44,245 nucleotides of DNA, taken from positions 1 through 44,245 of the forward strand of contig NZ_MTPX02000077.1 of the NCBI RefSeq assembly GCF_002154335.2. The letters run 5' to 3'. Under the pieces are notes generated by a model. That model made no database searches. It was not told where the DNA came from and saw only the letters and a program-made list of their open reading frames with translations. Positions within the stretch are counted from its first letter, which is position 1. Every line of letters starts with the position of its first letter. The translations under genes were made by a program, and so were the position numbers. Below, in pieces: positions 26,712 to 36,222 of the stretch. This DNA is from Actinomyces ruminis. GTDB lineage: Bacteria > Actinomycetota > Actinomycetes > Actinomycetales > Actinomycetaceae.

Positions 26712-27838
26712 TCAAGCCAGGGCGAGTGCCCACGGGGTGACGTTGCCCAATCCCTTGGCAACCACCTCGTGACAGGGGTGGACCGTGTACTTGTAGGCGT
26801 CTGGGCCGTTGAGGATGTCCATGGCGGTGGCCTCATCCATGCGGATTCCCCCGGGCTCGGCAGTATCCACCAGCCGGGAGGCGAGGTTCACAGGCGGGCC
26901 GAAGACATCCCCGGAGCGGGAGACGACCCTCCCCTGCACCAGACTGGCGCGCACCCGCATCATTTCCGGCCCGGACTGGAGCTCTTCGACCAGCGCCGTG
27001 ACGACGTCGGCCGCCGTGGTCAGATCGTCGGCGATGTACATGACCGCGTCCCCGATGGTCTTGACCACACGGGCACCACGGGAGGTGACCACGTCGCGGG
27101 CGGTGGACTCGAAGTCGTCGAGCATCTCCGACAGCTCCAGCCTGCCCATGGTCTGGGCACGCTGAGTGAAGGAGACGATGTCCACGAACCCCAGAGAGCG
27201 GATCAGCGGATAGAAGTCGGGGCCGGCGTCCTCCCGCCCCCGGCGGGAGACTTCCGAGTCCGTCCGGTCCAGCAGCGAGGCCAGGTGCCGGCGCCACACG
27301 TAGATCAGCTGCTCGGACAGGGACTGGATCATCTCGTCGATATGGTCCAGGGCCACCAGCCGGGCGGCGGTGTCGTCCAGGTGCAGACGCTGGGAGATGT
27401 CCGCCACCAGGGTCTCCAATTCCCACAGCACCAGCCTGTCCATGGTGAAAGATTGGGCGCGCAGAAGCTCCAAGACACTGCTGGCGGCGAGCCACCCCCG
27501 GGCGCGTGCGCGGACGGCAGGCCGTCGTCGGTCTCATCGATCAGGTCTGCGACGGTGCGCAGGGCCATGGCGTCCTGATCGGTGAAGCAGACTTCATCGG
27601 GGTCGACGTCCGCAAAGCCCATGGCGCGCCAGAAGCGGCGGGCCAGATCCAGTCCGGTGCCGGCGCGTTCGGCGATCTGGCGCAGGGTGAGGCTGGGGAC
27701 TCCCTGCAGCAGCCGCTGTTCGTGACCGCGGACCGTCCCCCAGGCGTCGTCGGCCGGAGCGCCCGTCGTGGATGCGGCCTCGCCGGGTTCGGGGTCCCCG
27801 GCTGGGGTACGCGGGTCGGGCGTCTGCTGAGGGGTCAC
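26712..27838 (-). CDS. Class III adenylate/guanylate cyclase, frameshifted
   Basis: The N-terminal part is an Rv1264-like helical regulatory domain (VPSLTLRQIAERAGTGLDLA, FWRAMGFADVD). The C-terminal catalytic domain has the metal-binding Asp in GFVDIVSFT, then LLDDFE-type ESTARDVV, VKTIGDAVMYIADD and VFGPPVNLASRL. One G is missing near 27514 (CCG-GTC read as CCG-TCC), where the frame passes from DDGLP into RGWLAASSVLELLRAQ. Restored length from the GTG 27836-27838 is 375 residues, near the size of mycobacterial pH-sensing cyclases. Likely product is cAMP. The gene stands alone, 97 bases upstream of the response regulator. Confidence 0.85.
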
Positions 27839-27971
27839 CGCGCAAGAGTAGCGCAAATCACAGGAGGGTGATCAATCGGTGGAACAATCGGGGTGATTCT
27901 GTGCCCGGCTTCAGCCCGCGGCTCCCGCGCCCGCCGCTACCGCGCCTCCTCTCGGCGGCGGTCTTTGCGCG

Positions 27972-28876
27972 CTACCTCGCCGTACGCACCGTGGCGACAT
28001 CCCCGGCGGTGACGACGTGACGCGGGCCGGCACCATCGTCCCCTTGCAGGACTAGGCCCGGGGCGAGGTCAACGGCAGTGCCGGTAATGGCGCCCGCAGG
28101 GCCGGTGACGCGCACGGTCTGCCCCAGGGTGGTGCAGGCGCCGCGCAGTTGTGCGCCGAGTGTGCCCGCACCGGCGTCCGGGTCGCCGCCGCTCGCCTCC
28201 CAGGCGGCCAGCAGTTCATTCAGGTGGTACCCGCAGTCGTCCAAAACCGTGGCGGCGGGCGGTGCGGGGGCGCCGAGCGAGGCCACGGAGGCGGCCCAGG
28301 CACCGGCAGCTGCGCGGCGGGCTGGGCGAGGTTGACGCCAATGCCGACGACGACGGCAGGCGCCTCCGCCCGGTCGTGCGGGGCGGCGGGATCGGCTGCC
28401 TCACCGTGACCGGGTACGGCGATCAATTCCGTGAGGATGCCTGCGACCTTGCGGGAGCGCCCCCACCCCGGCACCGCCGTGGGTGCCGACGCGTTTGGCG
28501 CGGGCAGGGCGACGACGTCGTTGGGCCACTTAGTGGCCGTCCTCCAGCCCGTAGCCTCCAGGCGGGGCGCCAGCGCGCGAGCTACAGCGAGACCGGCCAG
28601 CAGCGGCAGCCAGGCCAGGTGGGCGGCGGGGACGAGTGGCCGTACCACGATGGAGGCGGTCAGGGCGCCGACGGGTGGCGTGGTCCAGGTGTGGTCGGCG
28701 CGGCCACGGCCGGCGGTCTGTGTCAGCGCGTGCAGGGCGGACAGGTGCGGCCAGGCGGCGGCCGCGGCGGGGTCGAGGGCGCCGTCGGGGCCGGTCAGCG
28801 CTCGCCGCAGGTCGGTGTTGGTCGAACCGGTGCGCTCCACCACTATGAGCCGGCTGAACGGCGAACGGGAGCTCAT
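27972..28876 (-). CDS. birA: Biotin-[acetyl-CoA carboxylase] ligase, frameshifted
   Basis: Group I biotin protein ligase, lacking the N-terminal DNA-binding HTH. Motifs: RTGSTNTDLRRAL, biotin/ATP-binding TQTAGRGRADHTW, TKWPNDVVAL and SRKVAGILTEL. The C-terminal domain (DDCGYHLNELLAAWEAS, TGTAVDLAPGLVLQGDDG) follows a break near 28300, where one C is missing (GTG-CCC-TGG read as GTG-CCT-GGG). Restored length is 301 residues. It attaches biotin to the carboxyl-carrier protein. Divergent from maf, with the 19-bp repeat array between them. Confidence 0.9.
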
Positions 28877-28982
28877 GCCACCAGCCTATGCATCCACAGA
28901 GACCGGCACTTGTGGGTTATCGGGGTGAGTGTGGTGCTTTAGTGCGGTGTGTCGGGGGGATGGCCGCTGGCGACCTCCCCTG

Positions 28983-29114
28983 TTTGGACCGCTGTCCCCT
29001 GTTTGGACCGCGAAAGTCCATTTGGACCGCTATCCCCTGTTTGGACCGCCGTTGCGTGCTACTGGGGCGGTCCAAACCGACGTAAGGGGTCCAAACCGAC
29101 GCAAGGGGTCCAAA
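28983..29114. repeat. Convergent array of seven TTTGGACC sites with exact 19-bp spacing
   Basis: TTTGGACC occurs at 28983, 29002, 29021 and 29040. Its reverse complement GGTCCAAA occurs at 29069, 29088 and 29107. Both runs have a period of exactly 19 bp. Flanks are also shared: most left copies are preceded by CCCCTG and followed by GC, and the right copies are followed by CCGACG(T/C)AAGG. The remainder of 28877-29494 holds no gene. It may be a multi-site operator, an iteron-like protein-binding array or an expanded palindromic repeat able to fold. Confidence 0.9.
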
Positions 29115-29494
29115 CCGGGACGATTCACTCCAACCCGCTCGGGCTTGCCGGCACAGGCCGGCGGCGTTCGTGATGCGCTCGCCTGGGTCCGACAGACGGC
29201 GCGCACCCACGGCTGGGCGGCTGCTGTGGCGATGCAGCCGGACTCGTTCCATCCCGGGGACCCGGCAGATCGAGCAGGACCCTGCCCCGCGGGGACCGTG
29301 TTCTCAGGGCCCGCACGTATTTACCCGCAGGGTCAGCCCCCTCCCGGACTAGCTCCCAAAACCACAACCACCCCGACCCCCAGGCAACACGCCCGTGCCG
29401 ACAACTCGCACTTGTTTCCCACCGAGACCGGTCGAAATGACGAAACCCAGGATCGCCGGCCGTTTGCGCGGCGCCGGGCATTAGGCTTGAGCGC

Positions 29495-30151
29495 GTGCTT
29501 GTTCTGGCTTCCCAGTCCGCCGGGCGACTGGCCACTCTGCGCGCGGCCGGCGTAGACCCACAGGTGCGGGTCTCCGACGTCGATGAGCCCCGGATCCTGG
29601 CCGCTCTCGCCGCCGCCCGCCGGTCCGTCGGCGCCGGCGCGCCCACGCCCGCCGAGCAGGTGCAGGCGCTGGCGCAGGCCAAGGCGCTTGACGTGGCCGG
29701 CAGCCTCCCGCCCGCGGCGGTGGATGCGGACCCGGACCTGGTGGTGGTCGGCTGCGACTCCATGCTGGAGATCGCCGGGGAGGTGGTCGGCAAGCCGGGT
29801 ACCGCGCGGGCGGCACGCGAGCGCTGGCTGGAAATGCGGGGGCGCACCGGCACCCTGCACACCGGCCACTTCCTGGTGCGCGCACGCGATGCCGCCACCG
29901 CCGCAGGCGTGTCATCCACGATCGTGCATTTCGGCTCTCCCAGCGACGCCGAGATCGACGCCTACATCGCCTCCGGGGAACCGCTGTGGTGCGCGGGAGC
30001 CTTCACCATCGACGGACTGGGCGGCGCCTTCATTGAGGGAGTCGAAGGCGATCCGCACGGCGTGGTGGGAATCTCCCTGCCGCTGCTGCGCCGCTTGTTG
30101 ACCCGCCTGGGAGTGACCTGGACGGACCTGTGGGCCTCGCCCGCCGCGTGA
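29495..30151 (+). CDS. maf: Maf-family nucleotide pyrophosphatase
   Basis: 218 residues, complete. Hydrolyses non-canonical or modified NTPs to NMPs. The start motif is LVLASQSAGRLATLRAAGV, with LVVVGCDSMLEIAGEVVGKPG (catalytic Asp), GRTGTLHTGHF, EIDAYIASGEPLWCAGAFTIDG and EGDPHGVVGISLPLLRRLL as in the family. The usual SPRR is SAGR here, a mild variation. GTG start. Convergent with the MaoC-like gene, only five bases apart. Confidence 0.93.
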   Translation: MLVLASQSAGRLATLRAAGVDPQVRVSDVDEPRILAALAAARRSVGAGAPTPAEQVQALAQAKALDVAGSLPPAAVDADPDLVVVGCDSMLEIAGEVVGKPGTARAARERWLEMRGRTGTLHTGHFLVRARDAATAAGVSSTIVHFGSPSDAEIDAYIASGEPLWCAGAFTIDGLGGAFIEGVEGDPHGVVGISLPLLRRLLTRLGVTWTDLWASPAA

Positions 30152-30156
30152 GCGAC

Positions 30157-31047
30157 TCAGCGGCGCACTAGGACGGTACGCGCACCGACGCTGACGGCAC
30201 CTGCGGCGTCGACGTGCAGCGTGATGCTCCCGTCAGCCGGTAGCGGCACGGCCCCGGTGAAGCGCAGGTTTACCGCTCCGACCGCCGGAACGAGCGAGAG
30301 GCTGATGGCGCCCAACAGCAGCCCCTGCGCAACGACGTCCCCCTCCCCCGCCTGCATCCCCGCGCGCAGCGCCGCACCGGGATGCAGGTGAATGAGATTG
30401 TGGTCACCGGTCGCCCGGGCCCAAGCGCGCAAGTCGACGGCAGCAAGGGTGAGTTCCCGGGTCGGCGTGGGACTGGCACTCGGGGCGGGGCCGTCCGCGC
30501 CCAGGGGCGACGGCGTCGTGCGGCGGGCCAGGTCATGGGCGACCAGGGCGCCTCGGGCCCAGGCGGGTCCGGCGTCGGGTACCCGGGTCGTGCTGTAGAT
30601 CAGCTCCCAGCCGCCACGGGCGGCGCGGCGCAGGCCGGCCCCGGCGTCGTCTGCGCTCCGGTCGTGCCCACGGGCGTCGGAGGCTTCGGCGTCGGCAGGG
30701 GCGATCCTGCAGCGGCGGTGGATGTATCCGGCCAGCCCCGGTCCCGCGGCGCCGCCGATCCCGCGGACAGTGTCGTGGGCGAGCCGGTTAGCCAAGCGGT
30801 CCAGCGCCAGAATGGCGGGGAGGAGCACCTGGGCGGCACGGGTTATCTCAGCGGGTTGAGGCGCAGCAGGTGCGCCCGGCGTCCCCGATGCGCCGGGGAC
30901 GTGCGGTAAACGGGCGAAGGCGGTGGCGATGACGGCGGCCATGTCCGAGACTGTCGCGGCGCCTGCGGCCCCCGCCGTCGTAGAGGTACAGCAAGGCCCC
31001 GGCGACCTGGGATCGTCGGGGCCTGTGTGCGCACTGCGCTCCGCCAT
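30157..31047 (-). CDS. MaoC-like hot-dog dehydratase protein
   Basis: About 296 residues. The C-terminal third has the hydratase-2 motif ATGDHNLIHLHPGAAL (Asp-His dyad) with VAQGLLLGAISL and a beta-rich end (VNLRFTGAVPLPADGSITLHV). The N-terminal two thirds are Ala/Gly/Pro-rich and could be a degenerate second hot-dog. Relatives in mycolate producers (HadAB) dehydrate 3-hydroxyacyl-ACP; the substrate here is unknown. The ATG is two bases after the rpmG stop, so they are co-transcribed. Codons 15-35 look unlike coding sequence (GPCCTSTTAGAAG), so the true start may be at MAAVIATAFARL. Confidence 0.7.
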   Translation of the reverse strand: MAERSAHTGPDDPRSPGPCCTSTTAGAAGAATVSDMAAVIATAFARLPHVPGASGTPGAPAAPQPAEITRAAQVLLPAILALDRLANRLAHDTVRGIGGAAGPGLAGYIHRRCRIAPADAEASDARGHDRSADDAGAGLRRAARGGWELIYSTTRVPDAGPAWARGALVAHDLARRTTPSPLGADGPAPSASPTPTRELTLAAVDLRAWARATGDHNLIHLHPGAALRAGMQAGEGDVVAQGLLLGAISLSLVPAVGAVNLRFTGAVPLPADGSITLHVDAAGAVSVGARTVLVRR

Positions 31048-31049
31048 GG

Positions 31050-31217
31050 TCAGCGGGTCTCGCGGTGCTCCGTGTGCTTGCCGCAGCGCGGGCAGAACTT
31101 GGACAAAGACAGCCGGTCCGGAGTGTTCCGGCGGTTCTTCTTGGTGATGTAGTTGCGCTCCTTGCACTCCGAGCATGCCAGAGTGATCTTGGGGCGAACG
31201 TCGCTGGACTTAGCCAC
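31050..31217 (-). CDS. rpmG: 50S ribosomal protein L33 (bL33)
   Basis: 55 residues, too short for most ORF lists. It reads [20 protein letters not shown] and [19 protein letters not shown], with two CxxC pairs forming the zinc-ribbon (zinc-binding C+ form). GTG start at 31215-31217. Three tRNA genes lie upstream in the same orientation. Confidence 0.96.
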   Translation of the reverse strand: MAKSSDVRPKITLACSECKERNYITKKNRRNTPDRLSLSKFCPRCGKHTEHRETR

Positions 31218-31275
31218 GCCACTCTCCTCTCACTGATCCTCGAGCAGCCCGTTGGGTGCCATGCTCGAACTTGCG

Positions 31276-31349
31276 TAGCGGGGGAGGGACTCGAACCCTC
31301 GACCTCACGATTATGAGTCGTGCGCTCTAACCAGCTGAGCTACCTCGCC
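31276..31349 (-). tRNA. tRNA-Met, elongator (anticodon CAT)
   Basis: The anticodon arm is CACGA-CTCATAA-TCGTG, the D arm GCTC/GAGC and the T arm GAGGG/CCCTC. The acceptor GGCGAGG/CCCCGCT has a G-U first pair and an A-C mismatch at the fifth pair. The lack of three G-C pairs at the anticodon stem marks it as elongator. Confidence 0.92.
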
Positions 31350-31389
31350 AGATGACACGTCAGGGGCCCGTAGGCCCCCGCAGCATCCG

Positions 31390-31462
31390 AGCCCCGAAAG
31401 GGAATCGAACCCTTGACCTTCTCCTTACCATGGAGACGCTCTGCCGACTGAGCTATCGGGGC
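31390..31462 (-). tRNA. tRNA-Thr (anticodon GGT)
   Basis: The acceptor GCCCCGA/TCGGGGC is perfect. The anticodon arm is CTCC-ATGGTAA-GGAG (GGT) and the T arm AAGGG/CCCTT. The discriminator is U; CCA is not encoded. Confidence 0.96.
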
Positions 31463-31585
31463 AACGAGCGGAACTTTAGGCAGATCGGATTTGCCTGCGC
31501 AACTCCGCTCCCCGTGGCCTCGCTCACCGCGGTCCCACCCCCTCTGGGGGGGCGAGTCTGGTTGCAGCGCACGCCGCAACCATGG

Positions 31586-31667
31586 TGGCGGGTGAGGGAT
31601 TCGAACCCCCGTAGCATACTGCGGCTGATTTACAGTCAGCTCCCATTGGCCGCTCGGGCAACCCGCC
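31586..31667 (-). tRNA. tRNA-Tyr (anticodon GTA)
   Basis: Class II tRNA of 82 bases with a long variable arm. The acceptor is GGCGGGT/ACCCGCC, the anticodon arm GCTGA-CTGTAAA-TCAGC (GTA) and the discriminator A. First of the Tyr-Thr-Met-rpmG series on the reverse strand. Confidence 0.95.
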
Positions 31668-31843
31668 GGGCTCCTCGCTCACCGTGGGCCGGTCTCGCCG
31701 TCCCACGCCTCCGCTCGGTGCCGTGGAAGGATAGCAAGCCGACGCGACGCACGCCAATCGCCGCCGTAGGACCCTGCTCACAGCGAGGCGAACGGCATCA
31801 CGTCCACCCCCATCTTGAGGCGAATCGTTCTAGAGTCGTTGCC

Positions 31844-32601
31844 ATGTCGCAACCCCAGTCTCCTTACGGCCCCAACCCTTATGGCTCCAACCCGCAGTCA
31901 AATCCCCAGTCGCAGTACGGCCAGCAGTCTCCGTATGGTCAGGCGCAGCGGGAATGCCGGCGCCGATGCCGGGCGCTCCCATGCAGCAGTCCGCGCCCGC
32001 ACGCAAGAACCGCCGTGCTCTCGGCATTGTGATTGCGGTGCTGGCGGTCGTCGTCATGGGCGTCATCATCGGCGTGAGTTCACTCAATCGCCCCACACCT
32101 GCGGCCAAGGCCGCCGCCGGCGAGTGCATCCAGGAACCGGAGGGCAAGCAGAGCAGCGAGGTCCACGTCACGGACTGTGACGCCGACGACGCCGCATACA
32201 AGGTCACCGCGGCCGCCGGCGCCGACTGCGCCACCGTGGCGGGTACGACCACCGTCTATGAAGACCTGTGCCTGATCGGCGTAAACGAGGACCCGAGCAG
32301 CTCGCCGGCCGGCACCCAGGAGGGCGACTGTCTAAAGGTCGACACGGTCTCCGAGGAGGCCACGGCTCAGGAGTGCACCGCAACCGGGAGCCGTGAGGTC
32401 TTGAAGGTCCTCACCGACGTCAAGGACTCAGAACTGGATACATGGCCGGACGCGTGCTACAACGCCGGCGTAGATGAAGACGCCTACGACTCCTGGTACG
32501 TGTGGAACTTCGACTTCTACAGCTCCGGCCCCAACCTGGGAAGCCTGACCGAAAAAGACACCAACGACATCGTGTACTGCTTGGGCGCCGAGCAGTCCTG
32601 A
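31844..32601 (+). CDS. LppU-like membrane-anchored secreted protein, frameshifted
   Basis: One C is missing near 31949 (CAG-CCG-GGA read as CAG-CGG-GAA). Restored, the protein has 252 residues: an N-terminal Gln/Pro/Tyr-rich stretch (SQPQSPYGPNPYGSNPQS), a single membrane helix after KNRR (ALGIVIAVLAVVVMGVIIGV), and an extracellular domain with regularly spaced cysteines (GECIQEPEG, HVTDCDADD, GADCATVAG, YEDLCLIGV, EGDCLKVD). This is the LppU/SCO3897-like layout of actinobacterial surface proteins. Function unknown. It starts at the ATG 31844-31846 and stands alone. Confidence 0.8.
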
Positions 32602-32649
32602 TGCCTTGACACCCCGGCCCAAGCACTGCGGCCGCGCCCACGCCGCCGA

Positions 32650-33546
32650 CTAGTAGCCGGCCATCTGCTCCAGGCGGGCGATGCGCTGCGCCATCGGCGG
32701 GTGGGTGGCGAACAGGCTCTTCACCCTCCCGAAGGGGTTGGCGATCATCATGGCGGACACCGGTTCCAGGCGCGGGTCCTGCGGCATGGGGGCCTCGGCC
32801 ACGCCGGTTTCCAGCTTGCGCAGAGCACTGGCCAGAGCCAGCGGGTCGTTAGTCAGCACTGCGCCGTCGTGGTCGGCGTCGTACTCGCGGGTGCGGGAGA
32901 CGGCGAACTGGGTCAGGCTGGCCGCGAGCGGGGCGAGCAGCGCCAGCAGCAGGAGGACGAGCGCATTGCCGTCACGCCGGTCCCTGCCCCCGCCGAACCA
33001 CATGATGCCGGTGGCGATCGAGGAGATGACTCCGGCGATGCCCGCGGCGACGGAGCCGGTGAGAATGTCTCGGTTGTACACGTGGGACAGCTCGTGGCCG
33101 AGCACTCCGCGCAACTCGCGCCGGTTGAGCAGCTGGAGGATGCCCTGGGTGCAGCACACGGCGGCGTGCTGCGGATTGCGGCCGGTGGCGAAGGCGTTGG
33201 GACTCATGGTGGGCGCCACGTACAGACGGGGCATGGGCTGCCCCGCGGCTGCGGACAGCTCACGCACGACGGCGTACATGACCGGCTGCTGCGCCTCACT
33301 GACCTCGATGGCGCCCATGGAGCGCACTGCCAGGCGGTCGGAGTTCCAATAGGTGTAAGCCGTCTGGGCCACCCCGATGGCCGGCATGAGCAGCAGCCAG
33401 ACACCCGAGCCGGTGCCCTGCGCCAGCAGCCAGCCGATCAGGAGCAGCAGCCCCCACAGTCCCCCCATGAGGACCGCCGTCTTGAGTCCGTTGTGGTGTT
33501 CGTGCCCGTCATGACAGCGAGTGTATGAACGCTCGCTGTGCAGCAC
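32650..33546 (-). CDS. htpX: Zinc metalloprotease HtpX
   Basis: Membrane-bound M48 peptidase in quality control of inner-membrane proteins. Two N-terminal membrane helices (LMGGLWGLLLLIGWLLAQ and VWLLLMPAIGVAQT) precede the catalytic HExxH in RGVLGHELSHVYNRD. Two more hydrophobic segments follow, with the third zinc ligand in SRTREYDADHDGA. The frame opens at GTG 33544-33546 but has no ribosome site. An ATG near 33516 (ATGACGGGC) would join the frame if one G were missing, giving MTGHEHHNGLKTAVL, a more usual HtpX start. Confidence 0.93.
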   Translation of the reverse strand: MLHSERSYTRCHDGHEHHNGLKTAVLMGGLWGLLLLIGWLLAQGTGSGVWLLLMPAIGVAQTAYTYWNSDRLAVRSMGAIEVSEAQQPVMYAVVRELSAAAGQPMPRLYVAPTMSPNAFATGRNPQHAAVCCTQGILQLLNRRELRGVLGHELSHVYNRDILTGSVAAGIAGVISSIATGIMWFGGGRDRRDGNALVLLLLALLAPLAASLTQFAVSRTREYDADHDGAVLTNDPLALASALRKLETGVAEAPMPQDPRLEPVSAMMIANPFGRVKSLFATHPPMAQRIARLEQMAGY

Positions 33547-33561
33547 CTGGGAGTTGGCGCT

Positions 33562-34676
33562 TCAGGACAGCAGCGCGGCGACGTCGGCGACGTCCAGGTC
33601 CAGCGCCTGCCCGACGCCGGCCGTGTACAGCGCGCCGCCGTGAGTGGCCAGGCCACGAGCCAGGGCCGTACTCCCCCGACAGGCCTGGCGCCAGCCGTTA
33701 TCGGCGAGCGCGACGGCGTAGGGCAGGGTCGCGTTCGTCAGCGCGTGGGTGGAGGTGTAGGACACGGCCCCGGGCATATTGCCCACGGCGTAGAGGATCT
33801 TGCCGTCCACCTCGTAGGTGGGATCGGAGTGCGTGGTGACGTGGGAGTCCTCGAAGCAGCCGCCCTGGTCGATGGCAATGTCCACGAGCACGGAGCCCGG
33901 ACGCATGGCCTGGACCATCTGGTGGGTGACGAGCCTGGGAGTGCGGGCGCCGGGCACGAGCACGGCGCCGATGACCATGTCGGCGCGGGCCACGGCGTCC
34001 GCCACGTCCAGCGGGGTGGAGAAGCGCGTGCGGAGAGCGCCGCCGGACAGTTCATCGATCTGACGCATGCGGACAGGGTTGATGTCCATGACGGTGACGT
34101 CCGCACCCATGCCCGCGGCCACGCGGGCGGCGGCCAGCCCGGCGGTGCCGCCGCCGAGGACGACGACGTTGCCACGGCGCACGCCCGCAGCCCCACCCAG
34201 CAGGACGCCGGAGCCGCCGCCCGGGGCGAGGAGTGCCTGCGCGCCGACCTGCACCCCCAGGCGTCCGGCGATCTCGGACATGGGGGCCAGCAGCGGCAGG
34301 CCGCCGTCGTCGGTCGCGACCGTCTCATAGGCGACGGCGGTAACCCGGCGTTCCAGGAGCGCCTCGGTCAGCGCGCGGTCAGCGGCCAGGTGCAGGTAGG
34401 TGAACAGCACCAGGTCCTCGTGCAGGTAGCCGAACTCAGAGGGGACAGGTTCCTTGACCTTGAGAATCATCTCGGCGCCGCCCCACACGGAGGCGGCCTC
34501 GGCGGCGAGCGTGGCGCCGGCGTCGAGGTACTGCTCGTCGGTGATGCCGGCGCCCAGGCCGGCGCCCGCCTGCACGGTCACCTCGTGTCCGCGGCGCACC
34601 AGCGTATCCACGCCCGCGGCGTGAGGGCCACCCGATACTCGTGGTCCTTGACCTCGGTGGGGACGCCGATGCGCAT
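33562..34676 (-). CDS. ald: Alanine dehydrogenase, frameshifted
   Basis: Interconverts L-alanine and pyruvate with NAD and ammonia. The N-terminus MRIGVPTEVKDHEYRVALTP (ATG 34674-34676) is cut from the rest by one missing base near 34618 (ACG-CCG-GCG-GGC read as ACG-CCG-CGG). The remainder has VKEPVPSEFGYL, LFTYLHLAAD, the NAD-binding VVVLGGGTAGLAAARVAAGMG and NMPGAVSYTSTHALTNATLPY. The restored length of 371 residues is exactly typical of Ald, the best single proof that a base is missing. Read leftward, between fprA and htpX. Confidence 0.95.
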
Positions 34677-34734
34677 GGTGATGCCTTTCGCCGGTTGAGC
34701 CGTAGGCGCCACAGCCTACCGCCCCACCCGCTGG

Positions 34735-36222
34735 TCAGTCCCGCAGCCGGTGGGCGACGCGGTCGGGTACCCGGTCGGCGTCGGGCTGGCCGATGAGGTC
34801 ATCGGGAGCCTCGGCGCCACGGGAGATGGCGGTCATGGCGCCCCGGGCAACGACCTTGACGCGTTCGCGCGGTTTGGACTTCCCACCGGTGACGGTCACC
34901 TCGCCGTACTCCTCGCCCAGGTGGCGCTCATAGGCGTCCAACAGCTCCCAGCCCTCCCAGGTGGTGTAGGGCACGCCGCGGGTCTCGAGCAGGGCGAGCA
35001 GGGCGTCGTGGCCGACCTGGGACTCATCCTCGGTGGTGGCGTGCAGCAGGCCGGCGTTGGCGTCGGCGACCAGATTGGTGATCGTCTCCTGGGCGTCGGA
35101 CTTGGTGGAGCCGATCAGGCCGACCGGGCCGCGGCGGATCCAACCGGTGGCGTAGATGCCGGTCAGCGGTTCGCCGTCGGCGCCGAGGACCCGCCCGCCG
35201 GCGTTGGGGATCACGTGCCGGTCGGCGTCGAAGGGCAGGCCCGCAATCGGGCTGCCGGCGTAGCCGACCGCCCGGTAGACGGCCTGGACCGGCCAGTCGC
35301 GAAACTCGCCCGTGCCGGAGACGGTGCCGTCGCCGTTGAGCCGAGTGCGTTCGGTGCGCAGGGCGCACACATGCCCGGCGTCATCAGTCAGGATGGCGGA
35401 CGGGGCCTGGAACAGGTGGATGTGGATCGTGCGGGAGGCGGTCAGGTCCTCGGGCTCCTGCATGGCGTAATTCTCCAGGGCCTTGACCACCTGCCTCTGC
35501 TGGTTCGAGGCGGCCAGGGCCGCGCGGGAGCCCTCGTCGTACTCGAAGTCCTCCTCGTCGACGGTGACGTCCACGTCGGGCTGCTTGCCCAGCTCGCGCA
35601 GTTCCAGGGGGGTGAACTTCACCTGAGCGGGGCCGCGGCGGCCGAAGACGTGCACGTCGGTGACCGGCGACTGCTTCAGGATCTCGGCCACATTCGCCGG
35701 GATCTCCGTGGTCATCAGGTCCTCGACGTGCTTGGCGAGGATGCGGGAAATGTCCAGGGCCACATTGCCGACGCCGATGACGGCGACCTCCTTGGCCTCC
35801 AGGGGCCAGGTGCGCGGATGGTCGGGGTGGCCGTCGTACCAGGAGACGAAGTCGGCGCCGCCGTAGGACTCCGGGGCGTCGATGCCGGGGATGTCCAGGG
35901 GGGCGTCCGTGTCGGCGCCGGTGGAGAAGATCAGGGCGTCGTAGTGCTCGTGCAGCTCGTCCACGCTGATGTCGCGACCGACCTCCACATTCCCGATCAG
36001 GCGGATGTCGCCGCGCTGGAGGATCTTGTACAGGGCCACGATGATCTGTTTGATGCGCGGGTGGTCGGGGGCCACGCCGTAGCGCACCAGCCCGTAGGGT
36101 GCGGGCAGGCGCTCGAACAGGTCGATGTTCACGTCCAGGCCCGACTTCGACAGGATGTCCGAGGCGTAGATGCCGGCGGGGCCTGCTCCGATGACGGCGA
36201 CATTGAGGGGGCGTGCGTTCAC
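34735..36222 (-). CDS. fprA: FAD-dependent ferredoxin/adrenodoxin-type NADP reductase
   Basis: 495 residues, complete. Moves electrons between NADPH and ferredoxins. The FAD-binding motif VAVIGAGPAGIYASDIL is at the N-terminus, with APYGLVRYGVAPDHPRIK, the NADP-binding VAVIGVGNVALDISRILA and the C-terminal ATGWIRRGPVGLIGSTKSDA as in mycobacterial FprA and mitochondrial adrenodoxin reductase. The last 40 residues (after GGKSKPRERVKVV) fit the family. It ends the core block; island 2 starts beyond it on the other strand. Confidence 0.95.
   Translation of the reverse strand: MNARPLNVAVIGAGPAGIYASDILSKSGLDVNIDLFERLPAPYGLVRYGVAPDHPRIKQIIVALYKILQRGDIRLIGNVEVGRDISVDELHEHYDALIFSTGADTDAPLDIPGIDAPESYGGADFVSWYDGHPDHPRTWPLEAKEVAVIGVGNVALDISRILAKHVEDLMTTEIPANVAEILKQSPVTDVHVFGRRGPAQVKFTPLELRELGKQPDVDVTVDEEDFEYDEGSRAALAASNQQRQVVKALENYAMQEPEDLTASRTIHIHLFQAPSAILTDDAGHVCALRTERTRLNGDGTVSGTGEFRDWPVQAVYRAVGYAGSPIAGLPFDADRHVIPNAGGRVLGADGEPLTGIYATGWIRRGPVGLIGSTKSDAQETITNLVADANAGLLHATTEDESQVGHDALLALLETRGVPYTTWEGWELLDAYERHLGEEYGEVTVTGGKSKPRERVKVVARGAMTAISRGAEAPDDLIGQPDADRVPDRVAHRLRD

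Noticed and set aside
28983..29114. CRISPR array
   Set aside because: The repeats are periodic at 19 bp but there is no room for spacers, the orientation flips midway, and no cas genes are near.
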